A stretch of 64,000 nt of DNA from Siphonodentalium dalli. Taxonomy: Eukaryota; Mollusca; Scaphopoda; Gadilida; Siphonodentaliidae. Each line of letters opens with the position of its first letter. The first letter of the stretch is position 1. Location of the stretch: positions 97,082,707-97,146,706 of the forward strand of contig CP136067.1 in NCBI GenBank assembly GCA_032622095.1, in the 5' to 3' direction. Of the stretch, positions 49,802-61,330 are shown piece after piece. Both the position numbers and the translations under genes were made by a program. The notes below the pieces were generated by a model that saw nothing but the letters and a program-made list of their open reading frames with translations, was not told where the DNA came from and ran no database searches.

Positions 49802-50976
49802 TTGGATATGGACATATCTTAGACGTGGAATTCCGGTCTGCTTCCGTGGGAGGGGTCAATTGGCAGTTCCCATTTAAACACCACACGGAAATTTGCCTAC
49901 TGGCAATTTGGATCACTAGTAATGTTTTACTGTTACAATACAGGTGCGTGGATATCACAATTGAACAGTTATAAATTTTATTGCCGACACTAAAAGACTG
50001 AAATTATGTTTAAATTATTCTGGTAGTTTTATTTTTCCGTATTTTTAGTGAAGTTATTTATTGGCAAAACGTCGCAATATATATATTTGCTTACTTTATG
50101 TTAGATGTTTGGAATGATATATGGCTACCAGTTAGAAACTTCCAACCTTAGGTGATGTCAAGCTAGAAAGCTATAACGCTCGGGTGACAGTTGAAAAAAG
50201 GCGGCGGGGGATTATGACACGTTTGTGTTTCATACCTACATATTAAACAGAGATAAATTAGTTCGTGTTCGTGTTTTGTTTTTGTGTATTACTGTTCTGT
50301 TCGTGATTAAGACATCCACACTGATTGTCACGAGCGAGTTCTCAGGATAAGCTACACATACCCGAATTAAAATAAATGGATTGTGTCAAAAATATCCCCA
50401 CGACAACAGAAGAGTTTATTGTGATTGGACTGGACAGGCGCACCCAACCTTAAACCGGCCACGTGTACCATTTAAGGTCGAATTGATAGTCATATTGCTT
50501 AGTGTAATTTAACACACTATTGAACACGTTGATATGTTTTGAAGTGATTATATAAGAGTAATCATTGATAGTTGGTCGACCATTATCTACGAAAGTTATG
50601 GCTACCCTCAGACGAGAAAGAAGCAATTTAATTCAGTCGTGATGTTAGTGCCATTCTACCCCAAAATCATCGTCAGGTGGGAATTGACACTTAGATAAGA
50701 TAACATGAATCGTTGATTGTTCCAAATGTTTAAAATGGCATTGTCATCCACGAAATATGGTCGCCGATGAAGGCACCACGTAATATGGTCGCCGATGAAA
50801 GCACCTGAACTCTTGTTGCGGCATTGTAATTATAACACGCACGTGTCCCTGTGAATCGAGGAAGAACTCCTAACACTTTAACTTCCCACACAGCACGATG
50901 AAAGAGGGATAATCCAACAATGGCAGGAATATCTACCTGAACACCTGACGAACACAAATATTATTGGCAGTCGATA
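49802..50976. other. Non-coding stretch
   Basis: Nothing recognised. A short direct repeat, ATATGGTCGCCGATGAA, lies at about 50756 and 50784. Confidence 0.4.
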
Positions 50977-51345
50977 CAGCCTGTTCTCGCGAAAACCCAC
51001 ACATTAATTGCCAATAATATAACTTGTATTAGGTAGATAATCTGCTTAGAATCGCCTCAGTTTGATCGATACATAATGTGCCGAAAATGAGAGCGTTTAG
51101 TCACATTATCGACTCATAACGAGAGGATACTAAGCAGATTATATGCGGACAATGACACAAACAAGTCAACTCGCGACTTTTCAGGTGCACACTCTTTCAC
51201 GTGTGTTTTCACTGTGGTCAGCGCCATAAAACGAAATAACGGCGATGAGTCCATTATCTGCTTATTTCAGAATCAAATAATCACATTATGTACCTATTTC
51301 ACATTATAGGCCGTTCATGTGCGTGTTTGTACGAGGACATGTTGG
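50977..51345 (+). mobile_element. Hairpin MITE family E copy
   Basis: It starts CAGCCTGTTCTCGCGAAAAC and has inverted arms around ATCTGCTTAGAATCGCCTCA and ATACTAAGCAGATTATATGC. It continues with CAGCGCCATAAAACGAAATA and ends near TGTTTGTACGAGGACATGTT. Confidence 0.75.
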
Positions 51346-51479
51346 TCGATAAGACTCTCAGCGAATCGTTCATGTGTCCCAGATATGAGTCATACTAATG
51401 AGTGTATACATTATTGAAGACGTCGACAATGTTAAAGGGATTCAAGGGATTTGCAGTGTCTGTAAAACAAGTACATGTA

Positions 51480-51660
51480 CAAATATATAGCCTTTGTTCT
51501 TATTTTCATTACAAATAGCTCTCCAATAATGAGATTTCGCATGTTAATACCATTGGTTTAATCGAAACTTGACAGTAAACATTGGAAAATGTCAAAGCAT
51601 TGAAATATAATTATGCTGAAAATGATATTCAAACTAAAATATTTGAACTTACTACACGTT
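51480..51660 (+). repeat. Dispersed repeat family F
   Basis: CTCCAATAATGAGATTTCGC, GAAAATGTCAAAGC and GATATTCAAACTAAAATAT recur in part at 55290-55530. The first block is in the same orientation there and the second is inverted, so the two loci are rearranged relative to each other. Confidence 0.5.
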
Positions 51661-52119
51661 TAGTGATGCATGTTGACAACATCATGAATCGTTTTGCGTA
51701 CATAACAATAGTTTCAGCACGCGAAATTTCGTTATTGGATAACTATCAATAATAAATATAAGAACAATATTTATATATTTTCCCATGTTCTTCTCAGATG
51801 TGATGTTTTAAAGACTTTTTAGAACATTTAGCACATACACACACTGCGTGTGCCTGGAATCCATTTAAGTACAAATAATGCTACGGAAATAAATCTAAGA
51901 TGCACATATCATGACATATGCGAACCCGTTATCATTAACTCGCTATAAAAGATTCCTGCATATTTGCGAAAACAATCGAGAAAAATATTCATAACAATTG
52001 TAATGGAAATGAGCTTGGGGCTTTGAAAAACTTAACACGCTTTGAAAAACTGTAACTATAGTCATAAAATTATTCCCCAAATTGAAAACAGTTCAAACTA
52101 AATCCTTTCATTTATAGAT

Positions 52120-52980
52120 AACTAGCAGGTTAGCCCGCCACTGGCGTGGTTCGTCTGAAACATGACATTTTTTAATTATTTTTTTAAAATTATTTAATTA
52201 TTAAAAAAAATTGTTTTTCAATTAGTTATGAGTTAATTATATTTTTTTTCAATGAGTTAATTTGTTATGGTACCCGTCCCTAAAAGAGGTATGATTTACC
52301 CGATGAAAATCTCCCCCATTCCTAGGAACGACAGACATAAGATGTTGGTACCCGTCCCTAAAAGAGGTATGATTTACCCGATGAAAATCTCCCCCATTCC
52401 TAGGAACGACAGACATAAGATGTTGGGAGTCTGAGTATGGTAGCCGTCCCTAAAAGAGGTATGATTTACCCGATGAAATCTCCCCCATTCATAGGAACGA
52501 CAGACATAAAATGTTGGTACCCGTCCCTAAAAGAGGTATGATTTACCCGATGAAAATCTCCCCCATTCCTAGGAACGACAGACATAAGATGTTGGCAGTC
52601 TGAGTATGGTAGCCGTCCCTAAAAGAGGTATGATTTACCCGATGAAAATCTCCCCCATTCCTAGGAACGACAGACATAAGATGTTGGTAGTCAGCGGAAG
52701 GGAATAAAGAGCGTTAACCGGTTAACGAACCCAAATATGGAAGATCTTTATCAACAACACTGCGGATAGGAACGTTCTTTAACTATCAACGCGATTAACC
52801 CCCGAAGTGCCGTTTTTTTGTGACTGAGAGTGAAGAATGGGTGGTCGGAGCTTCTCCAAAACGCCGCGACGACCATTCCCGTGGGATTTTACCCTTAGAT
52901 AGGAAGTTTGAGCTCAATCTGTCCAGCCGTTTTGGAGTCTATAAAGGACAAATATACACATATATTTATATATTTACGGA
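52120..52980 (+). mobile_element. LINE 3'-end remnant with an internal tandem array
   Basis: The right end reads CTGTCCAGCCGTTTTGGAGT followed by GGACAAATATACACATATAT, a form typical of 3' ends of RTE/Proto2-like LINEs and their SINEs. At 52268-52690 are five units of 78 or 92 bp (GGTACCCGTCCCTAAAAGAG and GACAGACATAAGATGTT). Some carry a 14-bp extra GAGTCTGAGTATGG-like piece. The left flank begins with AGCAGGTTAGCCCGCC. No protein is retained; the 97-codon frame at 52820 is 3'-tail sequence. Confidence 0.55.
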
Positions 52981-53179
52981 AGTCTCAAAATATATAGGAG
53001 ACTATAGGAATGTACCAGTTGGTGAAAATAAGTCCCTTTTCCTTTGGGGTTTGTCCTTATTTCAACAATGCCAGCCTTTGACGAACTACTTTTCTTTTCT
53101 TGTTTGTTTTTGATGCACATTTTATTGACTTCAGGACCCTATCTATATATCTTGTAACATTCCTTTGTTTTATATATTT

Positions 53180-53485
53180 ATTAATTGGGGTTTAACGTCG
53201 TTTTCATCAGCCAGGGCGATATCACGACGTTGTCAGTTTTATTGGTAGAAGGAAAGTCCGTGCACTAAGGTATATCTATAGTAGTGATCTCATTGGTTGG
53301 AAGAATGACCCATTGTGCCCTGCAAAACCACCGACCATAGGAGAGTAACTGTCAACTCCCCCAGATAGTGATATGGGATACAAAGTCAGCGATGACACCA
53401 CCGGGAATTGAACCCATATCGCCGCGCTGAAGAGCGAGGCGGTCTGGAGCAGAGCCATTTACATACTGAGCCACCGATGCCCTCA
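53180..53485 (-). mobile_element. tRNA-derived SINE
   Basis: On the minus strand the head has an A-box-like CGGTGGCTCAGTATGT and a B-box GGGTTCAATTCCC about 55 bp apart, as in a tRNA-derived pol III promoter. The tail has GATGAAAACGACGTTAAACC and ends in AATTAATAAATAT. The AACGACGTTAAAC tail is, to my knowledge, typical of mollusc SINEs. Length is about 305 bp. A family A MITE lies about 25 bp from its head. Confidence 0.8.
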
Positions 53486-53510
53486 ATTGTAATTTACTAC
53501 AAATGTGTGC

Positions 53511-53874
53511 TTAACCCTTTACCCAACAGAAGGGCCCTGTGCCAATGCATTCTCTTATATATGCGAGTTGACCATAGGTCGCCTCGCATATATAAGAGAA
53601 TGCATTGGCTTAACACATTAAAAATTATAAAATTGTTAAAGAATGTAAGAAAAAATGGTAAAAAAAGATTTTTTTTAGGCCAATGCATTCTCTTATATAT
53701 GCGAGGCGACCTATGCATTGGCACAGGGCATAACTGTAACTATCACAATGTGGTCAAGGAGCGGTTCGAATGATATCCATATTTGTATGGTTCTATTGAG
53801 ACAGACCGAAGATATTTTAGGCTGTTGAAGCTTTATTTGGCCGGTTTTGGCCGGTTTGTTGGGTAAAGGGTTAA
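53511..53874 (-). mobile_element. TTAA MITE family A copy 4
   Basis: TTAA at 53511-53514 and 53871-53874 flanks 356 bp in the opposite orientation to copies 1-3. The ends are CCCTTTACCCAACAGAAGG and GTTGGGTAAAGGG. One hairpin (53536-53611) is complete; the second (from about 53678) has lost part of its second arm. Confidence 0.88.
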
Positions 53875-53937
53875 TGGTATTCGAATGAATTTAAACCAGT
53901 GTATTTCTGTCATTATATATTTGAATATGATCATATA

Positions 53938-54145
53938 CAGTTTGGCGATGTAGTTTGTGTCTTTAAATTTGAATGATCTATGTAACTTCCCAGAGTAGTT
54001 GATGCATATCTGCTTCATCTAATGTTTGGCGATGTAGTTTGTGTCAAAATTGTGAATGATCTGTGTTATTTCACAGAGCAATTGATGCATATGTCCTTCA
54101 TTGACTGTTTAGCTATGTATTTTGTGTCAAAATGTGAAATGCAGG
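53938..54145 (+). repeat. ~82-bp tandem repeat, 2.5 units
   Basis: Units contain TTTGGCGATGTAGTTTGTGT and TTGATGCATAT. The third is partial. Confidence 0.7.
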
Positions 54146-55289
54146 CGATATAGGTATATCACCCATTGAAATTATTACTTCGCGCCAAAATTACTTCACC
54201 ATAAGTCTACCTATAATTTAATTGCTGTCGTGAGAAGACACAATGTAATACAATCGAAGCTATTAATACGCCATCCCCGATAGAAGTAACCGATAGCTTT
54301 TGTGATGGAAATTCCAGTAACTAAATAAATGGTCACCTCGACCAAAGTTATATAAATGTGCCCATGCTTCAGACAAAACACTTTGCAAATTACCCGAACA
54401 TACGGCTAATAAAATTTGTAACTGTTGATTTTCCGCCAAACTGTGTTAGTTGTTGGGCTATTTTGATTTGCAAGTAAGTTCCAATCTAGTCACACTGATA
54501 TTTTGCGGATGACGACACCTAATCCATGTCATCGCGCAGTGAACAAACTTCAGGATATCCATATCTCCTGACGTTGCCTGAAGATATCCATATTAAGTAT
54601 ACGATAATAATTGAAAACTATACATTATTTCAGTGAATGGACCGCAGGCCGCGCGCAGGATATGTCGGATACATATTTGCGGCAATTTGAATGAATCGCT
54701 CATGCGGCATGACTTAATCGCACACAGGACGACTTTGACCGAAAGAATACTTAACAAAATATGGACTATTTTTTATATTAGTTTTGTCGTCAGGTGTGTC
54801 AGCCCGCGCTAATTCGGCGACATTAGGAGACTGCATCTTTCTTAATTTGATTGTCAATATGACACATCAGGTGAGATGATCTATTTTGCGAATTTTTAAC
54901 AGATATGGCATGTGGTGTGTTTTTGTCAAAAATGGACAAACTATCACGAGCATCGGCAACGGATGAAACTGGTTCAACTTTATAAATCAGACAAAATCTC
55001 CCGTTATTAATAATTTCCCTTGACCAAAATATAACTGTTTTGGATATACGGACAATGAAAGGAAGTCGATACTACTCGATATGCCTAGTCTGGTAATTTA
55101 CAAGCAGACCCCTATGTATACACTATTAAATTATCGAGTTTGATAGTACTCTACCGCTTTTGCGCTACTCAAATAGCCGTCTGTTTAATATTATGGTATT
55201 GAACGTAGGAGTGTAGTTATAGTACGCCAATCGTTAGGGACCAAAGACACTCGCACTGGGTAAATATACAATACATATAAATATCCGTA
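54146..55289. other. Non-coding stretch
   Basis: Nothing recognised. Confidence 0.35.
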
Positions 55290-55530
55290 CAACATCACCA
55301 CTAAGAAGAACATGGAGAACTAAGATCAACTCTGTTCTTATATTCATTATTGATAGTCCTTCCAATAACGACATTTCGAGTGTTGAAGCCATTTTTATGT
55401 CAACAAGAATGGTACAGTGATTTGTCATCGAACATCGCTCATTATGTAGTAAGTTACAATATTTTAGTTTGAATATGATTTTCAGAATATAGGTCAACGC
55501 TTTGACCTTTTCCAATGTTTGCCGTCAATG
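55290..55530. repeat. Dispersed repeat family F, second locus
   Basis: It shares TCCAATAACGACATTTCG-like and TAGTTTGAATATGATTTTCA-like blocks with 51480-51660, the latter inverted. Confidence 0.45.
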
Positions 55531-55819
55531 TTTGAATACATTTTTTTATTCCACACCCATTGACGTGAGTCACATGTATTCAACGGAATCCCAGCCATTG
55601 AATACATATTAGTATATGCATCTAGTGTAATACAAGCCGGAACTATTCTTGTTGACGTTGTCGCCAAGAAAGATGGCGTACATTACGTCGATTATCCGCT
55701 TCCGGTGATCCCCCCATAATTACTTGTTATTTGTCGGACTTAAATCACAATAAATGTAGCTGTAGTAACAATGGAGGTGACATTCATGGATTGAAATTAT
55801 CTGACTGAACGGTGTAGAA

Positions 55820-55990
55820 TAAATACAGAACACAACTCGATAATCTGTAATCTTTTATCGAACTCGTTGCGGACGGCACAAAGTTATATTTCGCTCTCGC
55901 GATATATATCCTTGCGCCATCCGCAACTCATTCGATAAAAGATTATCGATTAAGATGCGCGTTGTGTTCTGTCTGTGTATCTTATTTGAC
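55820..55990. repeat. Hairpin MITE
   Basis: The arms GAACACAACTCGATAATC with ATCTTTTATCGAACTCGTTG and their complements pair over about 60 bp around a loop near 55905. Flanking ATACAGAACACAA and GTGTTCTGTCTGTGTAT extend the pairing. Confidence 0.7.
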
Positions 55991-56866
55991 TGATTTGACT
56001 TTTATCAGTGATTCCACTGTAACAGTAGTGTTGAAATAGGAACGGGTTTGATAGGCGAAATTTCATTATTGGAACACAACATAAGACACTTTATTTTGCC
56101 ATGTACTTGTTGATGATATTTGTTTTATAGACTTCTTTGTTATTTCGCACGAACCCACTCCGAGATGCCTTTAGTACCTTTGAATTTTGTGCAGAACATT
56201 TAAGTTAGATTTTGTCAAGCTTCCCTTTGGTTATGTGCAGAACAATTAAATTCGATTTTGTCTTGCTTCCCTTTGGTTTTGTTACCAGATGTATGGAAGC
56301 CATAATACTTATTTAAAATATATACAGAACATGTATATTGATTGATTGTTCTAGTGCCGTCTTGATCTGATGCCAGTTTATATAGTGACATGTTGTTGGT
56401 GTTACAAGACGCATACTCAGAATACAAGCTCGAGCGAGAACAACTGACTCGAGAGAGCCATCGGGTACCAGGAAACATCCAAGCTGACACTATAACTTAC
56501 ATTCAGTTGAATTATAACACATAACAAGTGAAACGTGTCAACGCTGTATTGTTTTTGTTCATCCACGGTTCCTCCACTGTCGGTGAAATATAGATTAACA
56601 CAATACAAGGACTTCATCATCCTGATAGATACGCCCACGGAGGTTCTTGATGTCATCGTTGGGCGTTTCTACTTAGTTCCTGCTCATCCACAGTCTGTTG
56701 GATAGTGTTATTCGGATCACGGAACGACTCACTGAGCCAGTATTAAGACATTGGTGTCATTTTTCACATATGTTCGAGAAACTACTTGTTTTACATTTTG
56801 ATCCATGTGACGCGAAGAAATTGATTAATATTTGTTATTGTTGGTCCATTTGTCACGAAATAGACG
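55991..56866. other. Non-coding stretch upstream of the PAN-like exon
   Basis: No gene recognised. Frames at 56215-56656 have no domain. It may include the promoter and 5' UTR of the exon that starts at 56867, but no TATA box was pinned down. Confidence 0.3.
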
Positions 56867-57196
56867 ATGGAACGGAGGCCTCAAAAATCGAGGCAAATTA
56901 AAGGACATAGATGGTGTTGGTTCTGGGATCAGTTTACATTCGGTGTGTTGTGTGGTTTGTTGTTCAATGTTGTGGCCGTCAGCGCCCATCCTTTTCTATC
57001 GGCAGAAGATGGTTTTCTGATTGAAACAAAACTTTCAAATTACAAGAGATGTGAGACAATGTACAAAAGACACGCGGACTGTATCAAGATCGGATACAAC
57101 GTTAAAACAAAGATGTGCGTTCTCCTGAATCCAGTTACACCGGGAGAAACACAACCGCCAAAGGAGTGGTTCATGCCAAAAATCGAAGGCAACAAG
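56867..57196 (+). CDS. First exon of a secreted protein with PAN/apple-like cysteines
   Basis: The ATG at 56867 sits in a fair context (GACGATGG). The product starts with a basic region, then a hydrophobic stretch (residues about 23-40, FGVLCGLLFNVVAVSA) with likely cleavage before HPF, so it enters the secretory path or is anchored. Cys62, Cys72 and Cys84 lie in YKRCETMYKRHADC and GYNVKTKMC. The final Y(N)..T..C pattern resembles PAN/apple domains, common in invertebrate lectin-like proteins. The frame ends seven bases into a GT that follows AACAAG (donor at 57197), so the exon is probably 330 nt and in phase 0, with later exons outside recognition or the window. Specific function unknown. 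Confidence 0.5.
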
Positions 57197-57954
57197 GTAA
57201 CACTTTAATTTGCATTCATGTCAGTATAGTGTATATCAGAGTGATGACGATTTAAAAAAAAATATTAATCATTCGAGGATGTCCCATCCTATTTAGCATA
57301 ATATTACTGAGCATTTCCCAAGATTATTGCCAGGTAATATAAGTACTCCGTAATTCTAAAACATACCCATTCCGAGTCCAAAAATGACATGGTTTCAATC
57401 CGAGCATATATCTAAGTCACTGATTTTCGGATCTCAATTAAATTGTGTGATGATAATATAACCGGCGCCAGCGCTTCAAAATTCGTATCAGATCAGATGG
57501 TGTTCGCATTTTTGATCTGAAATAAATAATATACACACCTTTGTGATCGGGTGTCATCTGGTATGATTTCACTCACAGTTTGAAGTCAACTTGCGCCGTT
57601 TCAATTTGTAATTGTGGTGGTACCAGCACCCCGTAATAGTAAAACCACATGTTTGATATACATGTATAACACTTTTCAAAGTGAATGTTGGTTCAAGACG
57701 TGCGATAAAGTATGTATAGTTGCTTATACAAGTAACTTCTTACGTTGTTAGATCGAATGAAATATGTCAAAAAAGAAAAAAACAGGGCCATACTTCCCAG
57801 TACAAACGTAAGATTATAATGTGCCGTCGCAGACACATGTATGCTTGGGACCAGAAAAGAGCAACACCAAGCGTATGCCCCCGGAGATCAGTTTAGACAG
57901 TGGGTAATACAAAATAATATATATAATATATTTGTATGGGTGGAAAGTGGGTAT
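57197..57954. other. Possible intron sequence
   Basis: It follows the putative donor at 57197. No second exon with a matching Cys pattern was recognised up to the window end. Confidence 0.3.
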
Positions 57955-58217
57955 CATTTCTTTGCTAAACACTCGAAAGCGCAACCAAATCCGATGATCT
58001 ACGTCTAATTTACAAGCTGATGCTGGGAGTCTTTTTTTGCACATTTTGGAGATCCTGGTTGTCTTTTTGCACGTTTGGGAGATCCTGGATGTCTGTTCGT
58101 TATAACATCCGCCAGGGAACTTCGATTGAAATTGATCAAGGGGTCTCGGAGGAATATCGCGAACGGATAGACGGACACAATGATAGACAGACAGATCTTA
58201 CTCATATATATATATAG
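57955..58217 (+). mobile_element. LINE/SINE 3'-end remnant
   Basis: GGGGTCTCGGAGGAATATCG, CGGATAGACGGACACAATGA and GACAGACAGATCTTACTCAT then a TATATATATATA end have the form of Proto2/RTE-type 3' ends. A short direct repeat, TTGGAGATCCTGG and TGGGAGATCCTGG, lies at 58044 and 58076. No coding remains. Confidence 0.5.
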
Positions 58218-59762
58218 ATGTGCAAGTCATGGCAATAAGCTACAATAGACTCGACGAGTGCTCTATACGATTGTGAGAATATTTCTACGCGTTCGAGTTT
58301 CTCTGTTCATACTGATTATGGGCTTGCATTGCAGATGAAAAACCATGGTTTCATTGTCGGCTGTTCATAATCCAAATGGTAGTTGGTCCAAGTTCTCCTG
58401 ATAGCTGTTATATGGCAAATTTTAGTAAATTATCAATAGCATGTTCCAAAGATGACACAAAAGGGGCACAAATGATCACGTCCAAACTAATAATTCTCGA
58501 GTATCATATTTGGAATTTGCCGCACAGAATTCTGATAACATCAAATGTTCTATTTCTTATTTTACCATTTTCTTATAATTATCTAAAATGTGAAGTTCAC
58601 AAAACAAATCTGTTTTTGTTGTTACCACATGAACAAATTGTAACTAAAATGACACCAATCTATTGGAAACAATAATGAATTGAAAAGATTTATGCATTTC
58701 ACATTCCAAATGCTCAATGTGTAGAAATAATAAAACCTGAGGGACGGACAGTTTCTTTGATTTTCTTGGATGATAGCAACATTTTACATTTATGAACGCC
58801 CTATGAGCGGAGAACACAACATATAATAAATTGACCTCTGTTCTTACTTGCGGAAATAAAACAAACGAAATGTAACCATATGTGAATATTCTACTTTACG
58901 AAGAATGATTAAGTTCAGCGTTTTCTTCAGAACCATTACCTGCATGTATATCTATTTATCTATAAACCAATGCATATGTATATGGCTTTAATCAAATTTA
59001 TGTGCTAGAGAATCCAAAAGAATGTCAATTCCCTTTTGATACGCGGGATTCAAGCCATTTTCAGTCGGTACGATTCGTACCCCGCCGTTAGGCGGTATTC
59101 ATGGTGCATACCCCGTCTCAAATGGTAGTCGGGATTCAAATAAAAGGCTGATATTCGCCATTAATGGCGACAACTTGTGGAAAATTATGAGAATTAACAT
59201 TTTTCGGGTCTCTTTCTGTTAATCAGTCCCTATTTTTCCCGTGACAGTAATACACAGATCAACCGCGTCGCATCCGGCCATCACTCTGCCGGATAATAGA
59301 GTAATATTTAGCCATGGGGGTAGTTTCACATTACACGGTCTTATGATTATCCTAATATTGACTTAATCTATGCTGTAAGTTGGATCATCTGATACCTTTA
59401 TTAAACTAATTTTAAGACCTTAAGCTGGAATTTAAGTAGCCGCTCATTATATACTGGTTTGTGTTCATTTGACCGGAATACAATGTTTTTAGTTATGATA
59501 CTGGTCTATGCACGCTGTCTCTCGATGGAGTTATGGGTGTGTGTCTAATAATTGCTATAGCAATATTAGTGATGGAAAACTAACCGCCTGTGTTTTATCG
59601 TAACACAACTGACAAGTTAACATTATTACACCCAGTTAGTTTCCACCCCTCGCGCCACAAGGAGGCCGGTATGTGCAGTCAGACCTTGAGGCACAATGTA
59701 ATGCCAACTCCTCTTGTGAATTACAATATATACGAGAAGAATATGGGTCTCGTTCGCTCCAC
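58218..59762. other. Non-coding stretch
   Basis: Nothing recognised. A 99-codon frame at 58376-58675 has no domain. Confidence 0.35.
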
Positions 59763-59965
59763 TTCTAAAAATAGAATCTTTGGGGTCTAAAATTGGTTGT
59801 ACTAAAATATTCCCAAAATAACAAAACCCAAAAAAAAATTTCAAAACTTCAAAAATTTATTTTTTCCAAAAATTATTTTTTCCAAAAAATTTAAAAATTT
59901 CCAAACTTCCAAATTATCAAAACCCCAAAATTTCCAAACTTCCAAATTATCAAAACCCTCAAAAT
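59763..59965 (+). repeat. Isolated copy of the palindrome's flanking block
   Basis: CTAAAAATAGAATCTTTGGG and AAATTGGTTGTACTAAAATA followed by a TTCAAAA/TTCCAAA-rich tract match 62671-62840 of the palindrome in the same orientation. It stands alone, without the GC-rich core. Confidence 0.8.
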
Positions 59966-60038
59966 TATTTCTCTAAAAAAAGTTTAAATAAAAAATTTAT
60001 AACGAGTTTTCGGTTTCTGATAAACTCGATATTAAAAA

Positions 60039-60203
60039 ATGTCGAATGTTAAATTATTTGCGCGTAATATCTTTCGTAATATTTTTTGTTCAAATATTTT
60101 TCATGAATTTATTAATCGATGTTTAGAAATAGCTTTATTGGACATTGTGACCATCGATATGAATGCATACATTCCAGTGTTTTATCGGACGCAGTTCATA
60201 TAA
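60039..60203 (+). CDS. 54-codon ORF of unknown meaning
   Basis: ATG at 60039 to TAA at 60201. The peptide begins MSNVKLFARNIF and has mixed hydrophobic and Cys residues with no recognised motif. It lies just after the 59763-59965 block. A nearby phrase, TATTATCGTGAATTATTGGA (60297), resembles the 64-aa/zinc-finger overlap of the palindrome (CATTATCGCGAATTATTGGA). It may be a decayed relative of that cassette, or chance. Confidence 0.2.
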   Translation: MSNVKLFARNIFRNIFCSNIFHEFINRCLEIALLDIVTIDMNAYIPVFYRTQFI

Positions 60204-60349
60204 TTGTCATACCTGAAAATAGACACCATTACTTTTACATAAATAATAAAGAGCGTTTATTCTTTACACTCTCTCTATCCCATATGACAGGTGTGTATTA
60301 TCGTGAATTATTGGAAGTTTTGAGATGTACTATGTTCAATCCCTAACGG

Positions 60350-61069
60350 TCGAAAATTGTAATGTGAAATTACAACCCTCCAGAATGAATTGTCATATTC
60401 GCTGTACACGCAATCACACGCGACATTGGTGGTAACAATGTGTCTTTCACACCTTTGCTTTACCAAATGAATTATATTATTTCCCCGGTCACAGTTATAT
60501 GCTATTCAGAAAACATATCGATTTAATGTCTGAACAAACGAGTTAGTATCAATTAAGGTTGATAAACTGTGTCATTCACACGATAATTAGTTAGCCAAAA
60601 ACATGCATACGTCCAGGACACTCAATTATAGAAATTGCTTTGATGACATTGTTATAACAACATTACGTAATAACCACTTATCGCCCCCATATTCATACTT
60701 ACGCTTTGGACATTTTATCAGTTTATCACGTGATCACTAAATGGGGCAATCGGGTATCCACCGATGCCTGCAATATATTATTTATAATAATTGGACTCAT
60801 TGATCTCACGTGAATAATACTCTTAGTTGTTCCAATAAAATAGTTATCAAATTCGATCACCAATAGATTTGACTGTGGAATGTAATGACCTTTAACTTAT
60901 TTATCGATCTAAAGGGACACTCATTATGAATGAATGTTAACAATACAAGCGCACGAATGAAGAGCGTTGAACATATACGAAATTACTACACGAATGAATT
61001 GAACCTTGAAATTTATATTTCACATCTTACCAACAACAGCTACAGACATAATCATAGTATTATACTGTT
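60350..61069. other. Non-coding stretch
   Basis: Nothing recognised. Confidence 0.35.
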
Positions 61070-61215
61070 TTGCATGTACACACGCTATGACATCATTAAA
61101 GGCGGACAATCCACTCACGGTGTGACAACAGATACAGACATAGGCATAGTGTTATACAGTCTTCTATGTACCAATGCTATGACATAATTAAAGGGGGATA
61201 ATACACGCACGGTGT
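61070..61215 (+). repeat. ~100-bp imperfect duplication
   Basis: GCTATGACATCATTAAAGGC and GCTATGACATAATTAAAGGG mark two partial units. Each is followed by CACGGTGTG. Confidence 0.55.
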
Positions 61216-61319
61216 GGAATGTTAAAGTGACACGCGGTAAGGGACGTGATGTAATATTGGTGAAACCCCCTCCCCACTTATAGATATATAACGAAGACGA
61301 GAATAACATGTTGATGAAG

Positions 61320-61325
61320 TTTATT
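61320..61325 (-). promoter_or_regulatory. AATAAA polyadenylation signal after the zinc-finger gene
   Basis: The complement of TTTATT, 6 bp beyond the stop codon of the 189-aa gene. It suits a eukaryotic polyadenylated transcript serving one or all of the three genes. Confidence 0.5.
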
Positions 61326-61330
61326 GAAAT

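Noticed and set aside
52796..52830. TTAACCCCCGAAGTGCC as a family B transposon end
   Set aside because: It resembles the 21254 end only over a short stretch, and no right end was found.
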